NCBI GenBank assembly: GCA_020629205.1
Contig: JAHDDV010000011.1
Coordinates: 1 to 38,572, forward strand
Length of the DNA stretch: 38,572 nucleotides
Source of the DNA: Chitinophagales bacterium
Lineage (GTDB): Bacteria > Bacteroidota > Bacteroidia > Chitinophagales > UBA2359
Direction: 5' to 3'
The position numbers and the translations under genes are program-made. A model generated the notes under the pieces. That model was not told where the DNA came from, searched no databases, and saw only the letters and a list, made by a program, of their open reading frames with translations. Shown piece by piece: positions 8,854-17,639 of the stretch. The stretch's first letter is position 1; each line of letters starts with the position of its first letter.

Positions 8854-8880
8854 AATTTGCGAGGCTAAAAAGACTATTAG

Positions 8881-9435
8881 ATGAAAGTTAGCAAAGATGC
8901 CCTACGACATTTGTTTGTTCATTACTCCTATGGTATAAATCTACTTCATGGCTTCATGGATCTTTCACCACCAGTCATCAAGTGGTTGCTCCTAAAACTG
9001 TTGCTCAAGCGAATGGGCAGCAAGGTGTTTATTGAAGGACGGGTCTATTTTCGCTACCCCAATCGCGTTTCCATAGGATCACGAGTGTCAATAAATAGAG
9101 GTTGTGAGTTTTATCCATCCTTGTATCACAAAGATGCAGAAATTGTTATTGGTAACAATATTCGCTTTGGGCCCAATGTCCGGTGCCTTGCTGCCGGGCA
9201 TGATCATCAGTACTTGCACCTTCCGGATACTGCCGGAAGAATAGAAATTCAAGACAACACTTGGATTGGTGGCAATGTAGTTATACTTCCGGGTGTTACC
9301 ATTGCGGAAGGCACCGTCGTAGGTGCAGGCGCTGTGGTTACCAAGGATACCACTCCTTATAGTATCTATGCAGGAATACCTGCAAAATTCATAAAAAGTA
9401 GAAACGTACACGATGACCAAGATAAGATTCAATAA
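8881..9435 (+). CDS. Left-handed beta-helix acyltransferase (sugar O/N-acetyltransferase)
   Basis: Hexapeptide-repeat acyltransferase of 184 residues. Seen: imperfect hexapeptide coils from about residue 45 to 170 (VSIGSRVSI, IVIGNNIRFG, IEIQDNTWIGGNVVILPGV, VVGAGAVVTKD), a loop AAGHDHQYLH that probably supplies the catalytic His, and the closing PAKFI typical of WbbJ/MaaT/serine-acetyltransferase relatives. The N-terminal ~45 residues are amphipathic and helical. Known: such trimers move an acetyl group from acetyl-CoA to sugar hydroxyls or amino groups. Its 3' end overlaps the RffA-type aminotransferase by 23 bases, so a plausible substrate is the 4-amino sugar made by that enzyme. O-acetylation of another residue is equally possible. 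Confidence 0.85.
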   Translation: MKVSKDALRHLFVHYSYGINLLHGFMDLSPPVIKWLLLKLLLKRMGSKVFIEGRVYFRYPNRVSIGSRVSINRGCEFYPSLYHKDAEIVIGNNIRFGPNVRCLAAGHDHQYLHLPDTAGRIEIQDNTWIGGNVVILPGVTIAEGTVVGAGAVVTKDTTPYSIYAGIPAKFIKSRNVHDDQDKIQ

Positions 9436-10546
9436 GCCGTATTTGTCGGGAAAGGAGCTATATTACATATCCACAACAATACATACTGGTAGGACAGCTG
9501 GAAACAATGAATTCACGAAGTCATGCCATCGTTTCTTTTCAGAGCGCTTTGGCTTTAACAAACCGCTGCTAACCACTTCTTGTACTGATGCATTGGAAAT
9601 GTCTTCAATTCTGATGAACATTGAACCTGGGGATGAGGTGATCATACCATCGTATACTTTTGTTTCCACCGCCAATGCATTTGTCCTCCGAGGCGCAAGC
9701 ATCGTATTTGCTGATAGTTACAAGGACAATCCAAACATAGATGCCGATTCAATTGAGTCGTTGATTACCGAAAAGACAAAAGCAATCGTTGTGGTCCATT
9801 ATGCGGGCATTGCTTGCGATATGGATAAGATCATGGAAATAGCTGCTCGACACAAACTTTTTGTGGTCGAGGATGCTGCACAGGCTATCGATTCCTACTA
9901 CAAGGGCGAGCCACTGGGAAGTCTCGGAGATTTTGCGGCATTTTCCTTTCACGAGACGAAGAACATTATTTGCGGGGAAGGTGGATTACTGGTCACTAAT
10001 CAAATCGATAATGCCAATCGTGCTGAAATCATATGGGAAAAGGGGACAAATAGAGTCGCATTCTTTAGAGGTGAAGTGGATAAATATGGCTGGGTTGATG
10101 TGGGTTCTTCGTTCTTAATGTCGGAGATACTTGCTGCCTTTCTGTATGCTCAATTGGAGCATATGGAAGAAATTCAAGGCAAACGAAAGCTAATTTGGAA
10201 AAACTACTATGAGGGTCTAGTCAATTTGGAAGACACTGGTAGAGTCAAACTACCAGAAGTACCTGATTACGCCACTCAAAATGGGCATCTATTCTATATG
10301 GTTTGTGAATCATTGTCGGAGAGATCGCGCTTGATTGCGCATCTTAAGGCTGCTGGAATTTCATCGGTTTTTCACTATCAGTCCTTGCACTCCAGCAAAT
10401 TCTTCAGTGAACAGTACAGAGGACAAGCACTTCCTAATACTGATAGATTCTCAGATTGCTTGCTGCGCTTACCTTTGTTTTTTGAGCTGTCAGATTCTGA
10501 CCAAGCACTAGTCATTTCGAAGGTGCAGGAATTCTACAAGAAGTAA
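9413..10546 (+). CDS. rffA: dTDP-4-amino-4,6-dideoxygalactose transaminase (RffA/WecE type)
   Basis: PLP-dependent sugar aminotransferase of the DegT family. Seen: 377 residues (family ~375), start MTKIRFNKPYLSGKELYYI as in WecE/RffA, VEDAAQ (152-157) with the pyridine-binding Asp154, and SFHETKN with the Schiff-base Lys183. Known: WecE/RffA converts dTDP-4-keto-6-deoxyglucose plus glutamate to dTDP-4-amino-4,6-dideoxy-D-galactose (dTDP-Fuc4N). It overlaps the acyltransferase by 23 bases, which suggests Fuc4N followed by N-acylation, as in enterobacterial common antigen. The dTDP supply fits rmlA at 22656. The dehydratase RmlB is not in the window and must be encoded elsewhere. It could also act on a related dTDP or UDP ketosugar. 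Confidence 0.87.
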   Translation: MTKIRFNKPYLSGKELYYISTTIHTGRTAGNNEFTKSCHRFFSERFGFNKPLLTTSCTDALEMSSILMNIEPGDEVIIPSYTFVSTANAFVLRGASIVFADSYKDNPNIDADSIESLITEKTKAIVVVHYAGIACDMDKIMEIAARHKLFVVEDAAQAIDSYYKGEPLGSLGDFAAFSFHETKNIICGEGGLLVTNQIDNANRAEIIWEKGTNRVAFFRGEVDKYGWVDVGSSFLMSEILAAFLYAQLEHMEEIQGKRKLIWKNYYEGLVNLEDTGRVKLPEVPDYATQNGHLFYMVCESLSERSRLIAHLKAAGISSVFHYQSLHSSKFFSEQYRGQALPNTDRFSDCLLRLPLFFELSDSDQALVISKVQEFYKK

Positions 10547-10563
10547 AACCAGAAAGGGCTTCC

Positions 10564-10950
10564 ATGGAACAATTTATCCGCTACTTTGGCGTCGGGCTTA
10601 TTATGCTGGGCTTTTCGATCTGCTCCTTCTACCTTACGCTTGAGGTCCTGCAGCTTCCTCTCTATCCTACCTATGTGGCATTGCACATAATTGCAACTGG
10701 TCTTTCCTATCTGCTGAATACGAAATTTACTTTTAGGCAGAAAAGAAAATTAGATGAAGGCATAAAATACTATCTGGTCTATATGATGGGCTTGGTGATT
10801 GGATTAATCCTTCTCTGGATTTTTGATCACCTTTTCGATGTTACTAACTTTGTTTTGACATTGATGGTGATTGTCCCACGTACATTGATTACCTACACTA
10901 TGACTAACCTATTCGTCTACAAGAATCTCAGAAAATCAACAACAGATTAA
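10564..10950 (+). CDS. GtrA family membrane protein (putative lipid-linked sugar flippase)
   Basis: Small inner-membrane protein of 128 residues with four hydrophobic segments (about 8-30, 35-50, 70-92, 97-117). It shows the GtrA pattern RYFGVG near the start, the NTKFTF loop after helix 2, and a closing basic stretch after FVYKN. Known: GtrA proteins are proposed to flip undecaprenyl-phosphate-glucose or similar carriers across the inner membrane. It is followed after one base by the GT39-like gene, so the two are almost certainly co-translated. Together with the GT2 at 7137 this forms one complete Gtr-like cassette. Confidence 0.85.
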   Translation: MEQFIRYFGVGLIMLGFSICSFYLTLEVLQLPLYPTYVALHIIATGLSYLLNTKFTFRQKRKLDEGIKYYLVYMMGLVIGLILLWIFDHLFDVTNFVLTLMVIVPRTLITYTMTNLFVYKNLRKSTTD

Positions 10951-10951
10951 G

Positions 10952-12715
10952 ATGTCAAAGCAAAAGATTTCATTTTTCATTCTTATTGTGTTTTTGGGTG
11001 CGCTGATCCGGTTCGTCGGCCTATCATTTGACTTTCCAAAACTTACAAAACCTGATGAAGATCATGTGGTCGAAGCTGTTGATGACCGAATGGAAGGAAA
11101 AAGTGTGGGTAAGTATGGCCGACCAGATCGCACGATCCAACACTTGAATGTATTCGCAAGGCGGACACTGGCTGTATTCGGAATGGATGAGTTGAATCTC
11201 CAACAAAGGTACTATATAGGAAGATTCATTTCCTTCATGTTTGGCGTTCTTTCAATTGTCATAGCCTTCTATATTGGTGAGCAGTTTAAAAACAAGTGTG
11301 GACTTTTGTTTGCTTTTGCCTGTGCCTTTAGCCCTCTGTTGGTGCAAAACTCACGCTTTGTTACGCCAGAGCTAGCTAATTACTTCTTTACTTTGTGTGT
11401 AGTGCTGGCCTCCATACTTTACGTGAAGAAGCGGCAGAATCTTTTCCTTGCGCTGGCTGTTTTGTCATGTGCTCTCAACACGGCTGCTAAGTATCCTGCA
11501 GTCCTTTGCAGTTTGGTGATTGGTTTAGCCATATTCTTTAAAACCTATCAGCCCGAAGATATCAAACAGTCAATGCTAGACTTCTTCAAGTATTCTGTTT
11601 TGAGTTTTATAGGCTTCGTAGTCTGCTTTTTGATTGTCTTTCCAGAATTGGTGCTTGATTTTGATGGGGTAGTGAAAAAGCTAACAAATAATGCTCACCA
11701 CGTTCATACCGGAGTTCCAGAGCTGGGTTTTCTTGTCTTGATGAAAGAATACTTCTACTATTTTCTACTTGATGGTGGAGTACTATATTTGCTTGTCGCA
11801 ATTCTAGGCGCCTACTATGCCTGGAAACTCAAGGAGCACAAGTTCATATTCTTTCTTGCCATTGGGTTATTGATTCAGGTATTTCTTAGCGCAGTGATAG
11901 ACTTCCATATGATGCGCTACTCTGTTATCATGGTTGTTACTCCACTATTTTTCTGGGCCTATGGCAGCAGTGCCATCATTTCGAAACTACGAGAGACCAT
12001 TGGGGAGTCAAGTACTGGTCGCAAATCGATTGGCCCGGTTGCCTTATGCCTTTGTGTACTCATAAGCAGCTTGTTCTTCGTTACTAAAAGTACCGCAGAC
12101 ACAATGGCAGTGTGTGGAAAGCACACCTCCTTTCTGTTGGAAGAGTACGGCAAGGAAAATGGGGTCACCAGAAAGAATTCCTTGTTTGGAAATTACACAT
12201 TCGGAATTCGCGGCTACTTTCGAAAGGCGAAATTGGGCAATTTGAAGACCAAGAACAAGCCATACATTGTTGTTGCCTCGAAACTCTACAATCGCTATTA
12301 TGACGAAAGACATGGAGATAAATATTCAAGGTATCGACGGTTCTACGATACGATTCTAGGCATGGAATTGATACATGAAATCAAGCCAACCGATCAATCG
12401 CTGGATATTCAAGAATTGATGTTTACCGAGGACGTTACCTTCAACTATATAGACCTGATTACTATTGGGCAACGGACAAAGTTCATTCTCACACACTTGG
12501 GCAGGGAAGTGGTCAATGGGCCCAGAATCAGTATTTTCAAAAACAAGTTCAACGACCCAAACAGAGATTCTGCGGCGATTGATAAAGCGCAAGGAGAAGA
12601 AGCAGGAGAAGCAATCAAGGGAGCAGTGACAAAAGAACGAACTGATACAGTGATGAATGCTACATCTGTAAAGACCAAGAAAAGGAAAAAGCGAAGAGGA
12701 AGTAAGGGACACTGA
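10952..12715 (+). CDS. GT39/ArnT-like GT-C glycosyltransferase with polybasic tail
   Basis: Polytopic GT-C enzyme of 587 residues that should use a lipid-phosphate-linked sugar on the periplasmic side. Seen: a first helix (8-25), then an acidic loop KPDEDHVVEAV (33-43) carrying the Asp/Glu pair expected of the catalytic loop 1, about ten membrane segments to ~380, and a periplasmic domain (~390-545) with the ArnT-like pattern PYIVVASKLYNRYYDE and GPRISIFKN. Anomaly: the last ~20 residues are strongly basic (KTKKRKKRRGSKGH), beyond the domain's natural end. It has no start-proximal signal peptide other than helix 1. It is the last gene of the operon, convergent to wbqC. Acceptor and sugar are unknown. 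Confidence 0.82.
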   Translation: MSKQKISFFILIVFLGALIRFVGLSFDFPKLTKPDEDHVVEAVDDRMEGKSVGKYGRPDRTIQHLNVFARRTLAVFGMDELNLQQRYYIGRFISFMFGVLSIVIAFYIGEQFKNKCGLLFAFACAFSPLLVQNSRFVTPELANYFFTLCVVLASILYVKKRQNLFLALAVLSCALNTAAKYPAVLCSLVIGLAIFFKTYQPEDIKQSMLDFFKYSVLSFIGFVVCFLIVFPELVLDFDGVVKKLTNNAHHVHTGVPELGFLVLMKEYFYYFLLDGGVLYLLVAILGAYYAWKLKEHKFIFFLAIGLLIQVFLSAVIDFHMMRYSVIMVVTPLFFWAYGSSAIISKLRETIGESSTGRKSIGPVALCLCVLISSLFFVTKSTADTMAVCGKHTSFLLEEYGKENGVTRKNSLFGNYTFGIRGYFRKAKLGNLKTKNKPYIVVASKLYNRYYDERHGDKYSRYRRFYDTILGMELIHEIKPTDQSLDIQELMFTEDVTFNYIDLITIGQRTKFILTHLGREVVNGPRISIFKNKFNDPNRDSAAIDKAQGEEAGEAIKGAVTKERTDTVMNATSVKTKKRKKRRGSKGH

Positions 12716-12756
12716 CAAAAGCTTGCTGTCCTCCATTCGATAATTGGGTTTTGTTG

Positions 12757-13458
12757 CTAATGCAAAGTGTAGCGATTCAAATGCTGTCTGGTCCTTTCTA
12801 TGCCATTAAACATCAGTACATCGATAATTGAGAGGTAAGGGATGAACTCGTTGTTTCTTTGGTCATAACTCATTGGGAGGCACTCGATGAATTTCAAGTC
12901 TATACCATGTTGAGCAAATGCAAGCTTATCGTAGAGTGTGTTACCGCCGATATTGTTGATGTATGTACTTGCCTCTAGCGCATCGCAGATAGCCAGCACC
13001 CGATCCTGAGATGACAAGTCATGGTCGCATTCAATAAATGATGAAACAGTCAATTCTGTATCAATTTGCAGCGCTTTACAAAGTACTTTTATCGAGGCAA
13101 AGATAAACTCAAATAAATTGGTATGCGACATCGAGAAACATGATTCTACAATCGGAAAGCTATCGGCGAAGTAAGGTGCTCTTCTGTAGGAATTGGTGAT
13201 TTGGGCAAGAATCTTTTTCATATGCTTTGGAGCGGAGCTAGCTAGTTTCCGTTCTCTAACATCAAGATAGTCGCTTCCCTTTTCAAGGGGCACACTAAAC
13301 ATTTTATCCTGACCATTTAGCAGTATTCGATTGCGATTTATCCATCCCTTTTTGGTGTATTGGATGTTGTCATAAATAACGAAATTGTCAACTGCATTAA
13401 TTAGCTGGAAATACCCAATGTAAGGGCATAGATAGGGTTGCATTATCCCGAGCTTCAT
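12757..13458 (-). CDS. WbqC-like protein
   Basis: Protein of 233 residues of the WbqC family (PF08889). Seen: the signature MKLGIMQPYLCPYIGYFQL at the N-terminus, then DNFVIYDNIQYTKKGWINRN and a basic loop around RERKL, with later YINNIGG and a PYLSIIDVLMFNG ending. Known: the family is found in O-antigen and capsule clusters, but its reaction is not settled. A role in acylating or transferring onto amino sugars has been suggested by context. It stands between the GT39-like operon (convergent) and cysN (165 bases upstream on the same strand). Its nearness to rffA and the hexapeptide acyltransferase makes an amino-sugar modification plausible. No membrane segments. Confidence 0.85.
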   Translation of the reverse strand: MKLGIMQPYLCPYIGYFQLINAVDNFVIYDNIQYTKKGWINRNRILLNGQDKMFSVPLEKGSDYLDVRERKLASSAPKHMKKILAQITNSYRRAPYFADSFPIVESCFSMSHTNLFEFIFASIKVLCKALQIDTELTVSSFIECDHDLSSQDRVLAICDALEASTYINNIGGNTLYDKLAFAQHGIDLKFIECLPMSYDQRNNEFIPYLSIIDVLMFNGIERTRQHLNRYTLH

Positions 13459-13556
13459 AAGCGTATGCTTAATTGTGTAGGCCTAACAAACTACGTTGCT
13501 AATGATACGACATAAATATGCCAAGTGCCTTGAAATCGAAAGGACAGCATTAAGTA

Positions 13557-13592
13557 TTGAAAGCTGATGTTTCTTTGGTTCATAGCTTTCAA
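13557..13592. other. Stable hairpin between cysN and wbqC
   Basis: TTGAAAGCT (13557-13565) pairs perfectly with AGCTTTCAA (13584-13592), and one bulged base then allows ATG/CAT to extend the stem. No T run follows on either strand, so it is not a typical terminator. It may protect the cysCDN mRNA 3' end or lower read-through to wbqC. Confidence 0.35.
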
Positions 13593-13623
13593 ATGACCAT
13601 AAGAAAGGTCCATTCTGAATTGA

Positions 13624-14880
13624 TCAAAGAATCATCCCGGCAGCCACTGTCTCGTTAGTTCCCTCATCTATCAAGATGAAGCTCCCCGTAAGACGGTTTC
13701 GACTATATCTATCAGCAAAGAGTGGCAAAGTAGATTTAAAACTTACTCTAGCGATGTCATTCATCCCTACGGTTTTGTCATCTTGGTCTCTATGCAGAGT
13801 GTTCACATCAACCTTATACTGGACAGTATCAATAATACATCTAGCGTCTCTGCTGGTGTGTTTTACTGCATACTTTCCACCCACTTTCAGTGGATTCTCA
13901 TTAAACCAACACAACATGGCATCGATTCTTTGTGATGCTTCTGGCGAATTATTCGGCCGAACAATCATATCACCTCGACTGATATCAATATCATCTTCAA
14001 GGCAAACGGTAACTGACATTGGGGGAAAGGCCACCTCAACTTCTCCCTGAAAGGTATCAATTGATTTCACTTTGCTTGTCCAGCCAGAAGGAAGCACTTT
14101 CACTTCATCTCCTTTTTTCAAGACACCTCCTGCCATTCGTCCACCGTATCCTCGATAATCAGGATGGGACTCTGTTTGAGGACGTATGACACATTGTACA
14201 GGGAATCTCACATCTATAAGGTTATTATCAGATCCAATATGTAAATTTTCCAATGTATAAAGCAGTGTAGGTCCATCGTACCACTCCATTGACTCTGATC
14301 GGTCTACAACATTGTCGCCCTTGAGGGCAGAAATAGGAATGAAGCGAATATCGTTAACATCCAATCGCGCTCCGAACTCCTGGTATTGCTCTACAATCTC
14401 AGTGTAGGCATCTTCGCTATAGTTTACCAAATCCATCTTGTTGACACAGACAACTATGTGTGGAATTCCCAAGAGCGCAGCAATAAAGGAATGTCGTTTG
14501 GTTTGTTCTACAACTCCATTTCTTGCATCCACCAACACAATGGCGAGATTTGCCGTACTGGCACCAGTCACCATATTTCTAGTGTACTGAATATGACCGG
14601 GTGTGTCAGCTATAATAAACTTCCGCTTCGGTGTTGAAAAATAGCGGTATGCAACATCAATTGTGATTCCCTGCTCTCTTTCGGCCTTCAGTCCATCTGT
14701 CAAAAGCGCTAAATCCACATCTTCATCACCTCTTTTTTGACTGGTTTCTTCAAGCGCCTGATATTGGTCTTCAAAGATTGACTTCGTGTCATAAAGTAGG
14801 CGGCCGATTAAGGTACTTTTTCCGTCATCTACACTCCCTGCCGTGGTAAACCTAAGCAGGGTCATATCCATATAACTCAT
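13624..14880 (-). CDS. cysN: Sulfate adenylyltransferase subunit 1 (CysN, GTPase)
   Basis: GTPase subunit of ATP sulfurylase. With CysD it drives formation of APS from ATP and sulfate. Seen: P-loop GSVDDGKST (15-23), G3 DTPGH (92-96), G4 NKMD (147-150), and beta-barrel domains of the EF-Tu kind to the end. The start at 14880 (MSYMDMTLLRFTTAG) gives 418 residues and a 43-base gap from cysD. A longer frame to 14979 would overlap cysD and add a non-conserved basic stretch. There is no fused APS kinase domain, in keeping with the separate cysC. It is the last gene of cysC-cysD-cysN. Given three sulfotransferases nearby, it probably serves PAPS supply for glycan sulfation. Confidence 0.95.
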   Translation of the reverse strand: MSYMDMTLLRFTTAGSVDDGKSTLIGRLLYDTKSIFEDQYQALEETSQKRGDEDVDLALLTDGLKAEREQGITIDVAYRYFSTPKRKFIIADTPGHIQYTRNMVTGASTANLAIVLVDARNGVVEQTKRHSFIAALLGIPHIVVCVNKMDLVNYSEDAYTEIVEQYQEFGARLDVNDIRFIPISALKGDNVVDRSESMEWYDGPTLLYTLENLHIGSDNNLIDVRFPVQCVIRPQTESHPDYRGYGGRMAGGVLKKGDEVKVLPSGWTSKVKSIDTFQGEVEVAFPPMSVTVCLEDDIDISRGDMIVRPNNSPEASQRIDAMLCWFNENPLKVGGKYAVKHTSRDARCIIDTVQYKVDVNTLHRDQDDKTVGMNDIARVSFKSTLPLFADRYSRNRLTGSFILIDEGTNETVAAGMIL

Positions 14881-14923
14881 GATATCTTTTGATTTTCTTT
14901 GGTAATTGAGATATAGAGATTTT

Positions 14924-15829
14924 CTAGAAGTAGCCTTCCTTCTTCCTATCCTCCATGGCTGTTTCAGATCTCTTGTCATCTGCTCGTCCTCCCCGCTCAG
15001 TCACTCTGGTGGCACTCACCTCCTCTATGATGTCATCAAAGTCGTAACATTCAGAGTAAACAGCTCCAGTACAGGTCATATCACCTAAGGTTCTATATCG
15101 GACCTTTCTGGTTTGATATGATTCACCGGGTTTTAGTGTCAAGAATGGAGATTTGGAAAGGATAACACCGTCTCGTTCAATTACTTCTCTTTCATGGGTG
15201 AAATATATTGAAGGAATTTCAATGTTTTCTTTCTTAAGATATTGCCACACATCCATCTCAGTCCAGTTTGAAATCGGGAATACTCTAAAGTGCTCCCCAA
15301 TCCGGTGTCGGCCATTAAAAAGATTCCAGAGCTCGGGTCTTTGGTTCTTTGGGTCCCACTGTCCAAAATCGTCTCTGTGAGAAAAGAAACGTTCCTTGGC
15401 TCTTGCTTTTTCCTCGTCTCTTCTGGCTCCACCTAAGCAAGCGGTAAATTTGCCTTCCTCGACCGCATCAAGTAGTGTAGTAATTTGGGCAAAATTTCTG
15501 CTTGCATTTACCCCCGTTTCTTCAGTCACTCGTCCACTATCTATGCTGTCCTGAACCGATTTGACAATCATGTTGACACCAAATTGCCTGGCGAGATTAT
15601 CACGGTAAATGATGGCTTCAGGAAAGTTATGCTCCGTATCAATGTGCATTAGAGGGAAAGGAATCTTACCTGGCCAAAAGGCTTTTCTTGCAAGGTGAAA
15701 CACCGTTATTGAGTCTTTCCCTCCGGAAAATAACAACACGGGTCTTTCGAACTGTGCGGCTACCTCACGAATGATGTAAATTGCTTCTGACTCTAACTCA
15801 TCAAGGTGAGTCATATTGTAGTTATCCAT
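14924..15829 (-). CDS. cysD: Sulfate adenylyltransferase subunit 2 (CysD)
   Basis: Catalytic subunit of ATP sulfurylase, making APS and pyrophosphate. Seen: PP-loop FSGGKDS (34-40), IDTEHNFPE, the segment around LGGARRDEEKARAKER, and the conserved tail with RYRTLGDMTCTGAV and RVTERGGRADD. The ATG at 15829 gives MDNYNMTHLDELESEAIYII and 301 residues, nearly the length of E. coli CysD (302), and AAAAAGG lies a few bases upstream. An alternative ATG at 15871 adds 14 residues and overlaps cysC by 14 bases. It lies between cysC and cysN in one transcription unit. Confidence 0.95.
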   Translation of the reverse strand: MDNYNMTHLDELESEAIYIIREVAAQFERPVLLFSGGKDSITVFHLARKAFWPGKIPFPLMHIDTEHNFPEAIIYRDNLARQFGVNMIVKSVQDSIDSGRVTEETGVNASRNFAQITTLLDAVEEGKFTACLGGARRDEEKARAKERFFSHRDDFGQWDPKNQRPELWNLFNGRHRIGEHFRVFPISNWTEMDVWQYLKKENIEIPSIYFTHEREVIERDGVILSKSPFLTLKPGESYQTRKVRYRTLGDMTCTGAVYSECYDFDDIIEEVSATRVTERGGRADDKRSETAMEDRKKEGYF

Positions 15830-15857
15830 TGAGACCTTTTTGGGGGCTAGACTATTT

Positions 15858-16469
15858 TCAAACAACTCCATATTTGATTTTAGGTAGGATGTAATCTAAA
15901 ATTTTCTGGGCACTTTCCTCTACGGACTTGCCTTTGGTTTCTACTGTGACGGCTGGGCGCACAGGCACTTCGTATGGGGCTCCGATACCTGTGAAGTTCT
16001 TTATTTCACCGGCTCTTGCTTTCTTATAGAGTCCCTTAACATCACGGGCTTCGCACACATCCAATGGTGTGTCTACATAGATTTCCACAAAATCTTCCTT
16101 CCCTATTATGTTCGCAGCAGATTGTCGGATGTGGATCGAAGGGCTTACAAAGGAATTGATCGTGATTACACCGGCATCCAAAAACAGTTTGGATACTTCG
16201 GCAATCCGTCGAATGTTCTCCAGTCGATCGTTTTCTGTAAAACCCAGATCTCTACAAATGCCTGTACGAACGTTGTCGCCATCAAGTAGCTTTGTAAAGA
16301 ACCCTTTTTTCTTCAAAGCAACTTCAAGTTGCTTGGCAATGGTCGTTTTACCAGAGCCGGACAAACCTGTCAACCAAAGGACGATTCCCTTTTGGTTCAG
16401 CTGCTGTTCCTTTTGATCTCGACTTAAGAGTTGATCAAAAACAGGGTGTATGTTGTTTTCACTGTTCAT
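15858..16469 (-). CDS. cysC: Adenylylsulfate kinase (CysC)
   Basis: APS kinase, converting APS and ATP to PAPS, the sulfate donor of sulfotransferases. Seen: Walker A GLSGSGKT (35-42), LDGDNVRTG, the DLGFTENDRLENIRRIAEV block, VSPSIHIR in place of the commoner SPFRxxR lid motif, and the conserved GIGAPYEVP near the end. The start at 16469 (MNSENNIHPVFDQLLSR, 203 residues) matches the Bacteroidota N-terminus. The earlier ATG at 16490 lies inside or upstream of the -7 box (16479-16486), so it is unlikely to be on the mRNA. It is the first gene of the cysC-cysD-cysN unit. Confidence 0.95.
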   Translation of the reverse strand: MNSENNIHPVFDQLLSRDQKEQQLNQKGIVLWLTGLSGSGKTTIAKQLEVALKKKGFFTKLLDGDNVRTGICRDLGFTENDRLENIRRIAEVSKLFLDAGVITINSFVSPSIHIRQSAANIIGKEDFVEIYVDTPLDVCEARDVKGLYKKARAGEIKNFTGIGAPYEVPVRPAVTVETKGKSVEESAQKILDYILPKIKYGVV

Positions 16470-16478
16470 TTTCGGCTG

Positions 16479-16486
16479 CAAAGATA
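16479..16486 (-). promoter_or_regulatory. -7 box of the cysCDN promoter
   Basis: The minus strand reads TATCTTTG followed by CA, an exact Bacteroidota -7 box (TAnnTTTG), nine bases before the cysC ATG. The transcript would have a leader of only a few bases. No good -33 TTG is visible at the right distance. Confidence 0.55.
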
Positions 16487-16614
16487 GCAATAAAAGTTCG
16501 TGGATATTATTGATTCAGACGATAGTCCCAAACGAAGACACTGTAAAAGACAGGAATAGCACCAACTAGTCACACCCGAAAGTCATTAAAGGGCATAAAT
16601 GGGAAACTACGTCG

Positions 16615-17256
16615 TCATTGATCCATCCGACACAAGAACATTGACCAAGGAAGTGGACGAGCGGTCTTAATGACCATAAAATTATGATCTACGATGTCCT
16701 TTCGAAATGCCGAGGTTGACCAGTGGTTCACGTGCCCGGGCGTATTGCCAAAATCCTTCCAATAATACCCTCGAGCCATGTTCAACACTCTCCAGAGTGG
16801 TTCATTAGGGACACTGAGAACGGCGTGTCCACCGGGTTTCAGCACTCTGGATAACTCAGCCATGCCAACTCTGGGTCCAGGGACATGTTCCAAGACCTCA
16901 CAGCAGATTACCATGTCGAAGCTGTTATCATCAAAGGTAAGCTTGGTGATATCCTGCACTTCGAAGCTTACTCTGTCGCTATATGCACTGAGATTTTCTT
17001 GTGCAACGTCTAGAATCCCTTTTGCAATATCTGCTGCAATAAAAGTAGCATCCGGGAAAACAGAAAGGCATAATTCGGTGATCTGCCCCTCGCCTACCCC
17101 TATTTCCAGTATCCGCTTTGGCTTCTCAATATCTTTGACGTTCTCAAAGTAAGACTTCACTGTGGAATTGAACCCATTGACCAGATAGTTGTAAATGGGG
17201 TTCTTTGTGTGATATTTCAGCTGCTTCTTTCCAGCTTCAAATCCTTCTTGATTCAT
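16615..17256 (-). CDS. Class I SAM-dependent methyltransferase
   Basis: Methyltransferase of 213 residues (Methyltransf_11/UbiE-like). Seen: motif I LEIGVGEGQ (50-58), acidic residue after strand 2 (AADIAKGIL), motif II region SFDMVICCEVLEHVPG, and post-motif LKPGGHAVLSVPNEP. The C-terminal part (GYYWKDFGNTPGHVNHWS) is typical of those acting on glycan or lipid substrates. No membrane segment. It follows GtrA by five bases in a four-gene unit with GT2 and the large membrane protein. Inference: methylates the lipid-linked sugar or the growing glycan. The acceptor cannot be told. Confidence 0.82.
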   Translation of the reverse strand: MNQEGFEAGKKQLKYHTKNPIYNYLVNGFNSTVKSYFENVKDIEKPKRILEIGVGEGQITELCLSVFPDATFIAADIAKGILDVAQENLSAYSDRVSFEVQDITKLTFDDNSFDMVICCEVLEHVPGPRVGMAELSRVLKPGGHAVLSVPNEPLWRVLNMARGYYWKDFGNTPGHVNHWSTSAFRKDIVDHNFMVIKTARPLPWSMFLCRMDQ

Positions 17257-17261
17257 AACAT

Positions 17262-17639
17262 TTACTTAAAGACAATTAATTTAGAGAATAGAAACCTCAA
17301 TGGAAAAAGCAAGAGAATTGTTGCAACAGTTGCTAAGAGATATTGCCAACCAAAAGTGCTATTCAAAAGGTAAAATATAATATTTCCCAATGTGAAGAAT
17401 ATTACTATCTGAAGCAAGTATTTGGATGCGATCTTTCTGGAATGCCCCGACTTAAACAATAAGTTTGCTTGTAAAGAGTAAGCTATCACATAGGCTACCA
17501 CATAACTCAGGAAAAAAGCTAGCTGGTCATGAAATCCTAGTTTTTCTTTGCAGAGGAACATTAAACCAAACAAGATCGGATAATTGACCGCAGCGATCAA
17601 TATGTAGCCCGCAACTTCACTTAATTCCTTTGTCTTCAC
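17262..17639 (-). CDS. GtrA family membrane protein (second copy)
   Basis: Small membrane protein of 125 residues with four hydrophobic segments and the GtrA pattern (a loop QANLLFKSG after the second helix, basic C-terminus ending FSKLIVFK). It is only weakly similar to the GtrA at 10564, so it belongs to a separate cassette rather than a recent duplication. Its first 23 bases overlap the 3' end of the GT2 gene, which indicates translational coupling. Known: proposed flippase of undecaprenyl-phosphate sugars. Confidence 0.8.
   Translation of the reverse strand: MKTKELSEVAGYILIAAVNYPILFGLMFLCKEKLGFHDQLAFFLSYVVAYVIAYSLQANLLFKSGHSRKIASKYLLQIVIFFTLGNIIFYLLNSTFGWQYLLATVATILLLFPLRFLFSKLIVFK

Noticed and set aside
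14881-14979. Longer N-terminus for cysN
   Set aside because: It would overlap cysD by 56 bases and add a basic, non-family stretch. The ATG at 14880 gives the expected family start.
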